Assembly: GCA_016712635.1 (NCBI GenBank)
Contig: JADJQS010000015.1
Coordinates: 293,675-357,674 of the forward strand
Source: Gammaproteobacteria bacterium
GTDB taxonomy: Bacteria; Pseudomonadota; Gammaproteobacteria; SZUA-140
Direction of reading: 5' to 3'
Length of the DNA: 64,000 bases
Position numbers and translations under genes: made by a program. Below, in pieces: positions 1-8,433 of the stretch; positions within the stretch are counted from its first letter, which is position 1, and every line of letters begins with the position of its first letter. Under the pieces are notes generated by a model that worked only from the letters and a program-made list of their open reading frames with translations, ran no database searches and had not been told where the DNA came from.

Positions 1-1
1 C

Positions 2-52
2 GGCGGCGGACAGGGCGGAGCGATGCTGCTTGAGCGGGACGGCGAGCGATGA
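2..52 (+). CDS. Thiolase (acetyl-CoA acyltransferase), C-terminal end only
   Basis: The first 17 codons in this frame read as GGQGGAMLLERDGER and stop at TGA 50-52. GGGQG(x)AM near the C-terminus is the conserved thiolase tail containing part of the active-site region. The stop overlaps the ATG of the next gene in an ATGA arrangement, so the two are probably translationally coupled as in fadA-fadB/J style beta-oxidation operons. The rest of the gene lies before the window. The call rests on a short but distinctive motif and on the partner enzyme downstream. Confidence 0.75.
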   Translation, partial: GGGQGGAMLLERDGER

Positions 53-2082
53 AGGACGGGGGCGAAATCGGGCACTGGCGTCAGGAGCGCGACGATGATG
101 CGATCGTCTGGCTGACGCTCGACCAGACCGGGTCCGCGGTCAACACGCTGGCGGTCGACGTCATTGCCGAACTCGACGTGCAGCTCGTGGCGCTGGAGAA
201 ATTACCACCGCGTGGCGTGGTCATCCGTTCGGGCAAGCCGGGCGGCTTCATCGCGGGGGCCGACATCAAGGAATTCCTGCGCGCCCGCACGCGCGAAGAC
301 GCGGCCGAACTGATCCGGGGTTGCCACACTGTATTCGACCGACTCGAAGCGCTCCCGTGTCCGACGCTCAGCCTGATCGAAGGCTACTGTCTGGGTGGCG
401 GGCTGGAACTGGCGCTGGCGACGCGTTATCGGATTGCACTCGATGACCCGCGCACCCGTCTGGGTCTGCCAGAGGTGCGGCTCGGCATCCATCCCGGCTT
501 TGGCGGCACGATGCGCGCGCCGCGCCTGATCGGACACATTCCCGCGCTCGATCTTATGCTGAGTGGCCGCAGCCTGAGCGCGCGCGCTGCGCAAAAGGCC
601 GGGCTGGTGGACTATGCGCTGCCGGAGCGGCAACTCGTGCGCGCCGCGCGCACGATGTTGCTGGAAGCGCCTCCGCCGCACCGCCCGGCGCTGCTGCACC
701 GGCTTGCCGGCATGCGCGTGGCGCGACCGGTCATCGCCAAGTTCCTGCGCCGCAAGGTCGCGCGGCGCATCCCGGAGCAGCACTATCCCGCGCCATACGC
801 CTTGATCGACCTGTGGGTCAGGCATGCCGACGATCCGAAGCGCATGCAGGCCGAGGAGGCCGGCTCGGTCGCGAACCTGGTGATCGGCGATACCGCGCAA
901 AATCTCATCCGCGTGTTCTTTCTGCAGGAAAAGCTCAAGGCGCGCGGCCGCGCCGCTCCGGTCCAGGCGCGGCGCGTGCACGTCATCGGCGCGGGAATAA
1001 TGGGCGGGGATATCGCGGCGTGGTGCGCCCTGCGCGGCCTCCGGGTCACGCTGCAGGACCAGTCGGCGCAGCTCATCGCCCCGGCGATGCGGCGCGCGGC
1101 GGAGCTGTTCCGCCGCGAACTCAAGCAGCCGCGCCTCGTGCAGGAGGCGCTCGACCGGCTGATGCCGGATATTCACGGCATGGGCGTGGCTCGCGCAGAT
1201 GTGGTGATCGAGGCCATCTTCGAGAACGCCGAGGCCAAGCAGGCGCTCTATCGCGAACTTGAGCCGCGCATGCGGCAAGGGGCGTTGCTCGCGACCAACA
1301 CATCGAGCATTCCGCTCGAGATGCTCGGGCGCGCCCTGCTGCGCCCCGAGCGCCTGGTCGGACTGCACTTCTTCAATCCGGTGGCGAAGATGCAGCTGAT
1401 CGAGGTGGTGCACACCCGGCACACCGATGCCGGCGTCCTCGCGCAGGCCGGCGGCTTCGTGCACCGGATCGACCGGCTGCCCCTGCCTGTCATGAGCAGC
1501 CCGGGATTCCTGGTGAACCGCGCGCTGATGCCGTACCTGCTCGAGGCAGTCAACGCGGTGGGCGAGGGCATACGACCGGAGCTGGTGGACAGGTCGGCGC
1601 TGGAGTTCGGCATGCCGATGGGTCCGATCGAACTCGCCGACGCGGTGGGGCTCGACATCTGTCTCTCGGTGGCCGACATCCTGTCCGAGCATAGCAGGAT
1701 GAAGGTGCCGGAACGCCTGCGCCGCATGGTCGAGGCGGGACAGCTCGGCCGCAAGAGCGGGCGCGGTTTCTACAGCTACGAGAAAGGAGAGCTCGTCAGG
1801 GGCAAGCTGGACCGGACGGTCTTCGCGCCCCCCGATCTGGCCGACCGCCTGATCCTCAGCCTGCTCAACGAGGTGGTGGCCTGCCGGCGCGCCGGCATTG
1901 TGGAGGACGACGACGCGCTCGACGCCGGCATCATATTCGGTACCGGTTTCGCGCCGTTCCGCGGCGGTCCGATTCATTACATCCGGGAACGCGGCGTCTC
2001 CAACCTGAAAGAGCGGCTGGAAAGCCTCGCACGCACCCACGGCGAACGCTTCACGCCCGATCCCGGCTGGACGGAGCTATAA
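49..2082 (+). CDS. fadJ: Bifunctional enoyl-CoA hydratase / 3-hydroxyacyl-CoA dehydrogenase (FadJ-like)
   Basis: Catalyses the hydration and the NAD-dependent dehydrogenation steps of fatty-acid beta-oxidation in the cytoplasm. The N-terminal crotonase domain (about residues 1-190) shows the oxyanion-hole segment AGADIKEF and the core GYCLGGGLELALA near residue 115. A Rossmann NAD site GAGIMGGDIAAW lies near residue 313, HFFNPV with the catalytic His near 440, and PGFLVNRALMPY near 485. At 677 residues it is slightly shorter than E. coli FadJ (about 714). The start overlaps the thiolase stop, and an acyl-CoA ligase follows 30 bp downstream, making a beta-oxidation operon. Whether it matches FadB or FadJ more closely cannot be settled from motifs. 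Confidence 0.92.
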   Translation: MKDGGEIGHWRQERDDDAIVWLTLDQTGSAVNTLAVDVIAELDVQLVALEKLPPRGVVIRSGKPGGFIAGADIKEFLRARTREDAAELIRGCHTVFDRLEALPCPTLSLIEGYCLGGGLELALATRYRIALDDPRTRLGLPEVRLGIHPGFGGTMRAPRLIGHIPALDLMLSGRSLSARAAQKAGLVDYALPERQLVRAARTMLLEAPPPHRPALLHRLAGMRVARPVIAKFLRRKVARRIPEQHYPAPYALIDLWVRHADDPKRMQAEEAGSVANLVIGDTAQNLIRVFFLQEKLKARGRAAPVQARRVHVIGAGIMGGDIAAWCALRGLRVTLQDQSAQLIAPAMRRAAELFRRELKQPRLVQEALDRLMPDIHGMGVARADVVIEAIFENAEAKQALYRELEPRMRQGALLATNTSSIPLEMLGRALLRPERLVGLHFFNPVAKMQLIEVVHTRHTDAGVLAQAGGFVHRIDRLPLPVMSSPGFLVNRALMPYLLEAVNAVGEGIRPELVDRSALEFGMPMGPIELADAVGLDICLSVADILSEHSRMKVPERLRRMVEAGQLGRKSGRGFYSYEKGELVRGKLDRTVFAPPDLADRLILSLLNEVVACRRAGIVEDDDALDAGIIFGTGFAPFRGGPIHYIRERGVSNLKERLESLARTHGERFTPDPGWTEL

Positions 2083-2112
2083 TCAGGCGGACCCTCCGCT
2101 ACGGGAGAACGC

Positions 2113-3921
2113 ATGGCCCTGGATAATTCGGCGCTGATACCGCCTGATCAGGTAAGCACGCTGTCAGATCTGTTTTACGAGCGCGTACGCCGCAGTCCCC
2201 AATCCCCTGCATACCGCCATTTTGATCCGGCGGACGGACAGTGGCGGGAGCTTTCCTGGGAACAGGTGGCGGCGGAAGTGGGGCGCTGGCGGGCGGGCCT
2301 GCGCCGCGAGGGGTTCGTCCCCGGCGAGCGTATTGCCGTCATGCTGCCGAACGGCGTCGAATGGGTGTGCGCAGACCAGGCGGCGCTCAGCCTCGGTCTG
2401 GTGGTCGTCCCGCTGTTCGTGAACGACAGGCCGGACAGCGTCGCCTATATCCTGCGGGAGACCGGCGCCCGGCTGCTGCTGGTCGACGACGCGGACCAGT
2501 GGGAAACACTGCGCCCGGCAGTAGCCGGACTGGATCATCTGGCGCGAATCGTCGTGCGCGCGGACGTACCAGGTAACGATGCCCGCGTGACATCGCTCCG
2601 AAGGTGGCTGGGCACCGGTGGTGAGGGCGGCCGCGAGGAGGAGATCCATCAGGGGCGCGGCGACCATCTCGCAGCGATCGTGTTCACCTCCGGCACCGCG
2701 GGCCGTCCCAAGGGGGTGATGTTGTCGCACGGCAACATCCTGTGGAATGCCTACGCCAGTTATTGCAGCAACCCTGTGGACTCCGGCGACAACTTCCTCT
2801 CCTTCCTGCCGCTGTCGCACACGCTGGAGCGTACCGTGGGTTATTACCTGCCCATGATGGCGAACGCCAGCGTGGCCTTCGCCCGCTCGGTCGCGCAGCT
2901 CGGTGATGATCTGCTCGCGGTGCGTCCCACGGCGCTGATTTCCGTGCCGCGGATCTACGAGCGGGTTTACGGCCGCATCCAGGTGCAGATGGAAGGACGT
3001 CCCGCCCTGGCGCGCTGGCTGTTCCGCCAGGCGGTCGATACCGGCTGGGCGCGTTTTCAGTATCAGCAGGGGCGGGCAGGATGGCGTCCCGCGCTCCTGT
3101 TATGGCCGCTGCTGCAGCGCCTGGTCGCGGGCAAGGTCCTGGAACGGCTCGGCGGGAGGATTCGCATCGCGGTGTGCGGCGGCGCGCCCATCCCTGCCGA
3201 GGTGGCGCGCACCTTCATCGGCCTGGGGCTGCCCCTGATCCAGGGTTACGGCATGACGGAGGCCAGTCCCGTGCTGAGCGGCAACCGGCTGGAAGACAAC
3301 GATCCGGCGAGCGTGGGACGGCCGCTGCGCGATGTGCAGTTCAAGGTCACGGAGCAGGGCGAGCTGCTGGTGAAGAGCCCCGGAGTGATGCTGGGCTACC
3401 TGAACGATGCGGGGGCGACCGCGGCTGCGATCGACGCCGAGGGCTGGCTGCACACCGGCGACAAGGCGGAGATCGAGAACGGCTACATCTATATCACGGG
3501 CCGACTCAAGGACATCATCGTGTTGTCCAACGGCGAGAAGGTATCTCCGGCGGATATGGAGCTGGCGCTCGCCTCCGATCCTCTGTTCGAACAGGTTCTG
3601 GTGGTGGGCGAGGGCAGGCCGTATCTGACCGCTCTGGTGGTGTTGAATCCCGAGCGCTGGCCGGTGCTCGCGCAGCAGCTGGGTGTTGAGCCGGATGACC
3701 CGCGCGCGCTGCAGGCGCCGGTCGTGCTGGATGAGGCGGGGCGCCGGATCGAGGGTCTGACGCGGCAATTTCCCGGCTACGCCCGCATCCGGCGCTTCAG
3801 CCTTACGCTCGATCCGTGGACGGTGGAGAACGGCATGCAGACCCCGACGCTCAAGCTGCGCCGCCAGCGCATCACCGAGCAGGCCCGCGCGGTAATCGAA
3901 CGGATGTATGCAGGACATTGA
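2113..3921 (+). CDS. Long-chain acyl-CoA synthetase (AMP-forming)
   Basis: Activates free fatty acids to acyl-CoA with ATP, feeding the preceding beta-oxidation enzymes. The AMP-binding signature TSGTAGRPKGVMLSH is near residue 192, the A5 motif GYGMTEASPVLSG near 377, and the A7/A8 segment GWLHTGDKAEIENGYIYITG near 443, followed by the hinge GRLKDIIVLSNGEK. The length of 602 residues fits the FadD15/AMP-forming long-chain ligase group rather than E. coli FadD (561). A GGGAG Shine-Dalgarno-like element precedes the ATG. Its end overlaps the thioesterase start by 14 bp, so the genes are likely cotranscribed. Confidence 0.9.
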   Translation: MALDNSALIPPDQVSTLSDLFYERVRRSPQSPAYRHFDPADGQWRELSWEQVAAEVGRWRAGLRREGFVPGERIAVMLPNGVEWVCADQAALSLGLVVVPLFVNDRPDSVAYILRETGARLLLVDDADQWETLRPAVAGLDHLARIVVRADVPGNDARVTSLRRWLGTGGEGGREEEIHQGRGDHLAAIVFTSGTAGRPKGVMLSHGNILWNAYASYCSNPVDSGDNFLSFLPLSHTLERTVGYYLPMMANASVAFARSVAQLGDDLLAVRPTALISVPRIYERVYGRIQVQMEGRPALARWLFRQAVDTGWARFQYQQGRAGWRPALLLWPLLQRLVAGKVLERLGGRIRIAVCGGAPIPAEVARTFIGLGLPLIQGYGMTEASPVLSGNRLEDNDPASVGRPLRDVQFKVTEQGELLVKSPGVMLGYLNDAGATAAAIDAEGWLHTGDKAEIENGYIYITGRLKDIIVLSNGEKVSPADMELALASDPLFEQVLVVGEGRPYLTALVVLNPERWPVLAQQLGVEPDDPRALQAPVVLDEAGRRIEGLTRQFPGYARIRRFSLTLDPWTVENGMQTPTLKLRRQRITEQARAVIERMYAGH

Positions 3922-4327
3922 TATGACGCAGGAGGACGCAGTGGACCGGTTGCCCGCGGGACGCCAGCCCACGACCCGGGTGCTGGCCATGCCGACCGAT
4001 ACCAACGCGGCGGGCGACATCTTCGGCGGCTGGATCATGGCGCAGGTCGACATCGCCGGCAGCATCGCCGCCTACCGCCGCGCCGGCGGCCGCGTCGTGA
4101 CGGTGGCGGTCAATTCCTTCCAGTTCCACAAACCGGTCTTCGTCGGCGACCTGATCAGCTGTTATGCCGAGGTGGTGCGCGTCGGACGCACCTCGCTGAC
4201 GGCGCATGTCGAAGTCTACGCGGAGCGCAGCCGCGGGATCGAGGAGGCCATCAGGGTAACGGAGGCCACGCTGACCTACGTGGCCGTGGATCAGGACCGC
4301 AAACCGCGCCCGGTCGACAGCGCCTGA
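3908..4327 (+). CDS. Acyl-CoA thioesterase, hotdog fold (YciA-like)
   Basis: Hydrolyses acyl-CoA thioesters to free acid and CoA. The protein has 139 residues and the single hotdog domain of the YciA/BFIT group: TDTNAAGDIFGGWIMAQVD near residues 30-48 is the catalytic-Asp loop and hotdog helix start, and VAVNSFQFHKPVFVGDLI is the central strand pair. The ATG at 3908 lies inside the acyl-CoA ligase gene; an alternative in-frame ATG at 3923 just after that gene's stop is equally possible. It ends 2 bp from the convergent cysH. It probably balances the acyl-CoA pool of the upstream pathway. Confidence 0.85.
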   Translation: MQDIDMTQEDAVDRLPAGRQPTTRVLAMPTDTNAAGDIFGGWIMAQVDIAGSIAAYRRAGGRVVTVAVNSFQFHKPVFVGDLISCYAEVVRVGRTSLTAHVEVYAERSRGIEEAIRVTEATLTYVAVDQDRKPRPVDSA

Positions 4328-4329
4328 CC

Positions 4330-5037
4330 TTATTTCGGGGCGACGGTCTCCCTGACGTGGATCCCGTACTCCTTGCCCTGCGGGTCCTCCCACCACCAGC
4401 GCCCGGCGCGGAGGTCCTCGCCGACGGCGATCGCGCGCGTGCAGGGCGCGCAGCCGATGCTCGGATAGTGTTTGTCGTGCAGCTCGTTGTAAGGAATGGC
4501 GAAGTGGCGGATGCAGGTCCACACCTCATCCTGCGACCAGTCGAGCAGCGGATTGAACTTGCGCAGGCCGTGTTCGGCGTCCCATTCCTCGACCTGCAGA
4601 TCCTTGCGTGAAGGCGACTGTTCGCGCCTGAGCCCGGTGATCCAGGCGTGCTTGCCGTGCAGGGCGCGCCGGAGCGGTTCGACCTTGCGGATGTGGCAGC
4701 AGCGCTTGCGCAGCTCGACGCTGTCGTAAAACGCGTCGGGGCCGTGGGCGCGCACATATTCCTCCACCGCGCGGAAATCCGGGAAATAGATGCGGATGGA
4801 GATGCCGTAATGCCGCATGGTGTGCTGCATCAGGCGGTAGGTCTCGGCCGGGAGGCGGCCGGTGTCGAGGCTGAAGATCTCGATGCCGGGCGCGTGCCGG
4901 CAGATCAGGTCGGTCAGCAGCATGTCCTCGGCGCCGAAGCTGTTGGCGAAGGTGGCCGGTGCGCCTGCGTCGGCGATCCCGCGCAGCAGATGCGCGGCCT
5001 CGGCGAGCTTCCGTTCGAGCGACGCGTCGATGTTCAT
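4330..5037 (-). CDS. cysH: APS/PAPS reductase family protein (CysH), catalytic cysteine replaced by tyrosine
   Basis: Members reduce adenylyl sulfate or PAPS to sulfite with thioredoxin. The 235-residue protein has the substrate loop SLDTGRLPAETY (residues 56-67), and CC at 113-114 plus CAPC at 196-199, the four 4Fe-4S ligands typical of APS-type enzymes. The C-terminal signature should be ECGLH with the nucleophilic Cys; here it reads EYGIH at 223-227, so the nucleophile position is Tyr224 (TAC at 4368-4366, one base from TGC). The tail after it looks normal and the frame is intact. Downstream of the sulfite reductase and TusA frame on the same strand, it fits a sulfate-assimilation operon, but activity is doubtful if the base is real. 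Confidence 0.85.
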   Translation of the reverse strand: MNIDASLERKLAEAAHLLRGIADAGAPATFANSFGAEDMLLTDLICRHAPGIEIFSLDTGRLPAETYRLMQHTMRHYGISIRIYFPDFRAVEEYVRAHGPDAFYDSVELRKRCCHIRKVEPLRRALHGKHAWITGLRREQSPSRKDLQVEEWDAEHGLRKFNPLLDWSQDEVWTCIRHFAIPYNELHDKHYPSIGCAPCTRAIAVGEDLRAGRWWWEDPQGKEYGIHVRETVAPK

Positions 5038-5072
5038 GGGCGGATGCGGCTGCCTGCCTCCGGACCGGGATC

Positions 5073-5318
5073 TCAGTGAGCCGGTGTGATTCCCTCTTTG
5101 CGCACGATCACGCGCACTGCGTTGCCTTGTGTTTCGATGCGCAGGATCTCATGCCCGTCCTTGCGCAGGCTGGCTGCCGCCTGCTGCGCGAGTTCCTCGG
5201 TGCCGAACAGGAATCCCGCCGGCCCGCCCGCCGCGACGCGCCGCAGTTCGTTGCGCGCCTTGACGTAATGCAGCGGGCAGCCGTAGGCGGTCAGATCGAT
5301 GCTCTCAGCGTTTTTTTT
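5073..5318 (-). CDS. TusA-like sulfur-carrier domain, out of frame with the sulfite reductase and lacking its own start codon
   Basis: After the sulfite reductase stop, the strand continues in the -1 frame with about 75 residues matching the TusA/SirA fold: YGCPLHYVKARNEL carries the single Cys-Pro at the start of the first helix, and the end reads RVIVRKEGITPAH before TGA 5075-5073. There is no ATG, GTG or TTG between the in-frame TGA at 5321-5319 and the Cys motif; only a CTG at 5294 is available. The frame overlaps the reductase by 28 bp and begins at a run of nine A (5311-5319). Reading one extra A, or a -1 slip there, would fuse this domain to the reductase C-terminus. TusA proteins relay persulfide sulfur. 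Confidence 0.7.
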   Translation of the reverse strand, partial: KKNAESIDLTAYGCPLHYVKARNELRRVAAGGPAGFLFGTEELAQQAAASLRKDGHEILRIETQGNAVRVIVRKEGITPAH

Positions 5319-7375
5319 TCAGCCGTGGCGATGGCCGGCATGGAGGCGCTCAGGTCGAGCTGACGATCGATGTTCTGGCAAAGCACGGCCGCCTCGGCGG
5401 TCCACTGATCCAGTTCCTGCATGAGCGTCTGGTAGGCGGCGTCATCGAAATCGTCCTTGAGCTGTTCCAGCCGCGCGGCGAAATCGCTCAGGCGCTGGCC
5501 CATCGTCGGACTGGCCGGCAGCGCCGCGGACAACTGGCGGCCGATCTCCGGCAGATCGTTGGCGGCGGGCTGGCCCGCTAGGAACAGCAGCGAATGTCCG
5601 ACCAGGCGGCCTATGACCTGCGCGCATTCGATCGATTCATCGTATTTGCGCTTCTGCAGGAAGCCGCCGCGGTAATTGCGCTCGTTCGCCGCCTCGGCGA
5701 AGTTCGCCGCGACCGTCTCCTGCGCCGCACCGGCGCATTCGCCGCCGCCGAACTGCACTACCTTGAAGGCCTCTTCATCGCCATGGTCCTGCAGAACGGC
5801 GGCGAGCTCCTCCGGCGCGACGGCGAGGATGCCGGCGAGCAGGCGGTCGAAATAATCCGCAGCCTGCCTGTGCGTCCAGGCGAAGAAGGATTCCCCGTTG
5901 ACGCGCTCACGGGCGTAGGTCTGCTGGATCAGCGCAATCGCCTGCTGGATGCGCGCGGCGGGGACCGAGGGTCCCTTGCGGGCGAGGCCACCGCCGTTGC
6001 GGCCGTCGCCGCCCAGGTACATCTGGTAATGTGGCACCAGCTTGCCGTGCAGACGCCGGCCTTCACCGTAGATGCCGATGTCGCCGGTCTCGGGTTGCGC
6101 GCAGCCGTTGTGGCAGCCGCTGGCGCGGATGCGCAGGTCGTGATCGCCGCCCGAGATCTTGGTGCCGATCTTCTTGGAGGCGGTGATGCCGAGGCGGCAG
6201 GTCGAGGTGCCGGGGCAGGCGACGACGTCGTCGCCGGTCTTCGGTTCACCGAGGCCGAGCGCGGCGATGCCCGCACGGACGTCGGCGATGCGCCCGTCGG
6301 GCACGCCGGCCAGGATCAGGTTCTGGTCCTGGGTGGTGCGCACGTCGGACAGCCCCAGTTTGCGCATCAGCGCGGCGATACCGTGCATCTGCGGGCCGGT
6401 GAGGTCGCCGATCGGCACGCTGATCGGGAAGATGTTCAGCCCCGGCTGCTTCTGCGGCAGCACCTTGCGCGGCGCGCCGGGATTGGTGCAGCCGTCGACC
6501 GCAGCGCCGTCGCGCCAGTTGCCTTTGATGTGCGATCTGCCGGCAAGCGCGGTCTTGGTGCGGGCCAGTTCCTCGCGGTACTTTTCCACGAAGCCCGCGG
6601 CGCCGAAGCGGTCGACCAGGAACTTGATGCGGGACTTCGCCCGCTTCTTGCGGTCGGAATAGCGGTTGTGCAGGGAGATCACCGCCTCCATGCACGGGAT
6701 CAGGTCTGCCTCGGGGACGAACTCCTCCACCGTGACGGCGTGGCGCGGTTTGTGGCCGAGGCCGCCGCCCGCCAGGATCTTGAAGCCGAAGCGGCCGTCC
6801 TGCTTGACCGCGACCACGGCGAGGTCGTGCAGCAGGCCCTGGGCGCAGTCGGCCTCGCAACCGGAGAAGCTGATCTTGAACTTGCGCGGCAGGTGCTGCG
6901 TCAGCGGATGGCGCAGGAAATATTGCACCGCGTCGTCCTGGTATTCCGCGATGTCCACGCGTTCGCGCGGACACACGCTCGCCAGCGGGCAGCAGGTGAC
7001 GTTGCGTACCGTGTTATTGCAGGCCTCGCGCGTGGTGAGGCCGGCCTGGGCCAGATCCTTCAGTGCGCGCGGCGATTTTTCCAGCGGGACGTAATGGATC
7101 TGGATGTCCTGCCGCGTGGTGATATGCGCGACGTCATGCTGCGCGTAACCTTCCAGGATGTCCGCCATCTTGTCCAGCTGCGCCGGGGTCATGCGTCCGC
7201 CCGGGATCTTGACGCGGATCATGTTGACGCCTTCCTGGCGCTGGCCGTAGACGCCCTGCTGCAGGCGGATGGACTGGAAGCGGTCGGCGTCGATCTCGTC
7301 GCTCAGGAAGGCGTGCACGCTTTCCTCGAAACGATCCAGTTCCTCGAAATTGACCAGTGTCTGCGCCTTGTTCAT
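5291..7375 (-). CDS. Siroheme nitrite/sulfite reductase (assimilatory, ferredoxin-type)
   Basis: Six-electron reduction of sulfite to sulfide (or nitrite to ammonia) in the cytoplasm. The 694-residue protein has two NIR/SIR halves: NNTVRNVTCCPLA near 121-132, and the siroheme/4Fe-4S ligands C387-X5-C393 and C421-X3-C425 within CPGTSTC and SGCHNGC. About 190 residues after the second half form a helical C-terminal extension that I do not recognise. A good AGGAG ribosome site lies about 8 nt upstream of the ATG. With cysH, the TusA frame and cysB around it, sulfite is the more likely substrate. No flavoprotein CysJ partner is visible, so ferredoxin or another donor is implied. Confidence 0.9.
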   Translation of the reverse strand: MNKAQTLVNFEELDRFEESVHAFLSDEIDADRFQSIRLQQGVYGQRQEGVNMIRVKIPGGRMTPAQLDKMADILEGYAQHDVAHITTRQDIQIHYVPLEKSPRALKDLAQAGLTTREACNNTVRNVTCCPLASVCPRERVDIAEYQDDAVQYFLRHPLTQHLPRKFKISFSGCEADCAQGLLHDLAVVAVKQDGRFGFKILAGGGLGHKPRHAVTVEEFVPEADLIPCMEAVISLHNRYSDRKKRAKSRIKFLVDRFGAAGFVEKYREELARTKTALAGRSHIKGNWRDGAAVDGCTNPGAPRKVLPQKQPGLNIFPISVPIGDLTGPQMHGIAALMRKLGLSDVRTTQDQNLILAGVPDGRIADVRAGIAALGLGEPKTGDDVVACPGTSTCRLGITASKKIGTKISGGDHDLRIRASGCHNGCAQPETGDIGIYGEGRRLHGKLVPHYQMYLGGDGRNGGGLARKGPSVPAARIQQAIALIQQTYARERVNGESFFAWTHRQAADYFDRLLAGILAVAPEELAAVLQDHGDEEAFKVVQFGGGECAGAAQETVAANFAEAANERNYRGGFLQKRKYDESIECAQVIGRLVGHSLLFLAGQPAANDLPEIGRQLSAALPASPTMGQRLSDFAARLEQLKDDFDDAAYQTLMQELDQWTAEAAVLCQNIDRQLDLSASMPAIATAEKKTLRASI
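5311..5319 (-). promoter_or_regulatory. A9 slippery run at the sulfite reductase / TusA frame junction
   Basis: On the minus strand the reductase reads GAA AAA AAA ACG. This contains a classic A AAA AAA -1 slippery heptamer in the correct phase, and the -1 frame leads directly into the TusA-like domain. Transcriptional slippage adding one A gives the same fusion. A homopolymer miscount in sequencing would look identical, so function is inferred only. Confidence 0.4.
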
Positions 7376-7433
7376 AGGTACATCTCCTGCGCTGTATCGT
7401 TGGTTGTTCTGTTATCCAAGCTGTTCCTGTTCA

Positions 7434-8219
7434 TCAGGCGGCGAACATGAATTTCACCCCGATCAGGATCAGCGTACTGGCCAGCAGCGGCCGTATCACG
7501 CGTTCGGGAACTATCGAAGTCAGGTGGCTGCCGAGATAAATGCCCGGCAGTGATCCGACCAGCAGGATAGACAGCATCGCGAAATCGACGGTACCCATGT
7601 GCACATGCCCGAGGCCCGCTACCAGCGTCAGGGGTACCGCGTGGGCGATGTCCGTCCCCACGATGAGGCGCGTCGGCAGGCTGGGATACAGGAAGATCAG
7701 CATCGCCGCCCCCAGCGCGCCGGCGCCAATCGAAGATATTGGCACCAGGATCCCCAGCACCACCCCTGCGCCGATCGTCGCGGCGGGGCGCAACGACTGC
7801 CAGTTGGGGAGCCAGACCCTGATTCTGCGGCCCAGGCCCTGTACGCGGGATTTGAACAGCAACGAGAGCGCGGTCAGGATCAGGGCGACGCCGAGCCCGG
7901 TATGGATCACCAGGTTAAGCTCCTCCCCAGCAAGCTTGTACCGGTCCATATAATACACCACGGTTACCGAGGTAGGCAGGCTGCCCACGAGCATCAGTCC
8001 GGCGATGTTCCAGCGGATATTCTCCCGGCGTTGATGGTGCCAGATTCCCGTGGCCTTGGTGATGGCGGCGAACAGCAGGTCCGTCCCCACGGCCGTCACC
8101 GGTGCGATGCCGAAGAGGAATATAAGCAGAGGCGTCATCAGTGAACCGCCTCCCACCCCGGTCAGGCCGACCAGGGTGCCGACGCCGAACCCGGCCAGGA
8201 TAAAGGCCAGTGTATCCAT
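7434..8219 (-). CDS. TauE/SafE (TSUP) family transporter, probable sulfite exporter
   Basis: Integral inner-membrane protein of 261 residues with the TSUP duplicated motif: GVGTLVGLTGVGGGSLMTPLL near the N-terminus and VPISSIGAGALGAAMLIFLYP in the second half, with about eight hydrophobic segments. Family members move sulfite, sulfoacetate or other sulfur-containing anions. Placed first in the minus-strand cluster ahead of the sulfite reductase and transcribed divergently from cysB, it most likely exports sulfite when reduction is saturated. The substrate is inferred from context. An AGAGG site precedes the ATG. Confidence 0.85.
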   Translation of the reverse strand: MDTLAFILAGFGVGTLVGLTGVGGGSLMTPLLIFLFGIAPVTAVGTDLLFAAITKATGIWHHQRRENIRWNIAGLMLVGSLPTSVTVVYYMDRYKLAGEELNLVIHTGLGVALILTALSLLFKSRVQGLGRRIRVWLPNWQSLRPAATIGAGVVLGILVPISSIGAGALGAAMLIFLYPSLPTRLIVGTDIAHAVPLTLVAGLGHVHMGTVDFAMLSILLVGSLPGIYLGSHLTSIVPERVIRPLLASTLILIGVKFMFAA

Positions 8220-8433
8220 TGTTGCACCTCTCGTCGGCCGATGCGAAGCGCCGGGCTCCGGCGCTTTATCATGTGAACTCAGACAGTTACCCTGGAAACG
8301 CGACGGCGGCCAATGGTGCCGTTGCGGAACCGGAGTGATAATAGGGTGGAAAAAACTATAGCATTCAAACTATATTCCAAAAAATAATAATGTATTATAT
8401 TTATATAAGAATTTTGTATATAGGATCCGGGCG
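8220..8433. promoter_or_regulatory. Divergent AT-rich regulatory region between the sulfite-assimilation cluster and cysB
   Basis: About 80 bp before cysB (8345-8425) are very AT-rich within otherwise GC-rich DNA, with several TATA-like -10 candidates and ACTATA repeated at 8355 and 8369. CysB-activated promoters in enterobacteria have AT-rich binding sites just upstream of -35, so CysB may control both directions here. A TATTAT-like -10 for the leftward operon is at 8335-8340. cysB has AGGAT at 8422-8426 as ribosome site. Exact operators cannot be fixed by eye. Confidence 0.5.

Noticed and set aside
202..2040. Long open frame antisense to the FadJ-like gene
   Set aside because: It is an antisense shadow created by high GC at third positions; its translation has no recognisable motif and the sense frame is a clear enzyme.
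2078..2083. TATAAT as a promoter before the acyl-CoA ligase
   Set aside because: It overlaps the stop codon of the previous gene and has no -35 at a suitable distance; cotranscription is simpler.
5594..7450. 618-codon open frame antisense to the sulfite reductase
   Set aside because: Composition is dominated by Ala, Asp and Val as expected for a shadow frame, and the opposite strand is a conserved reductase.
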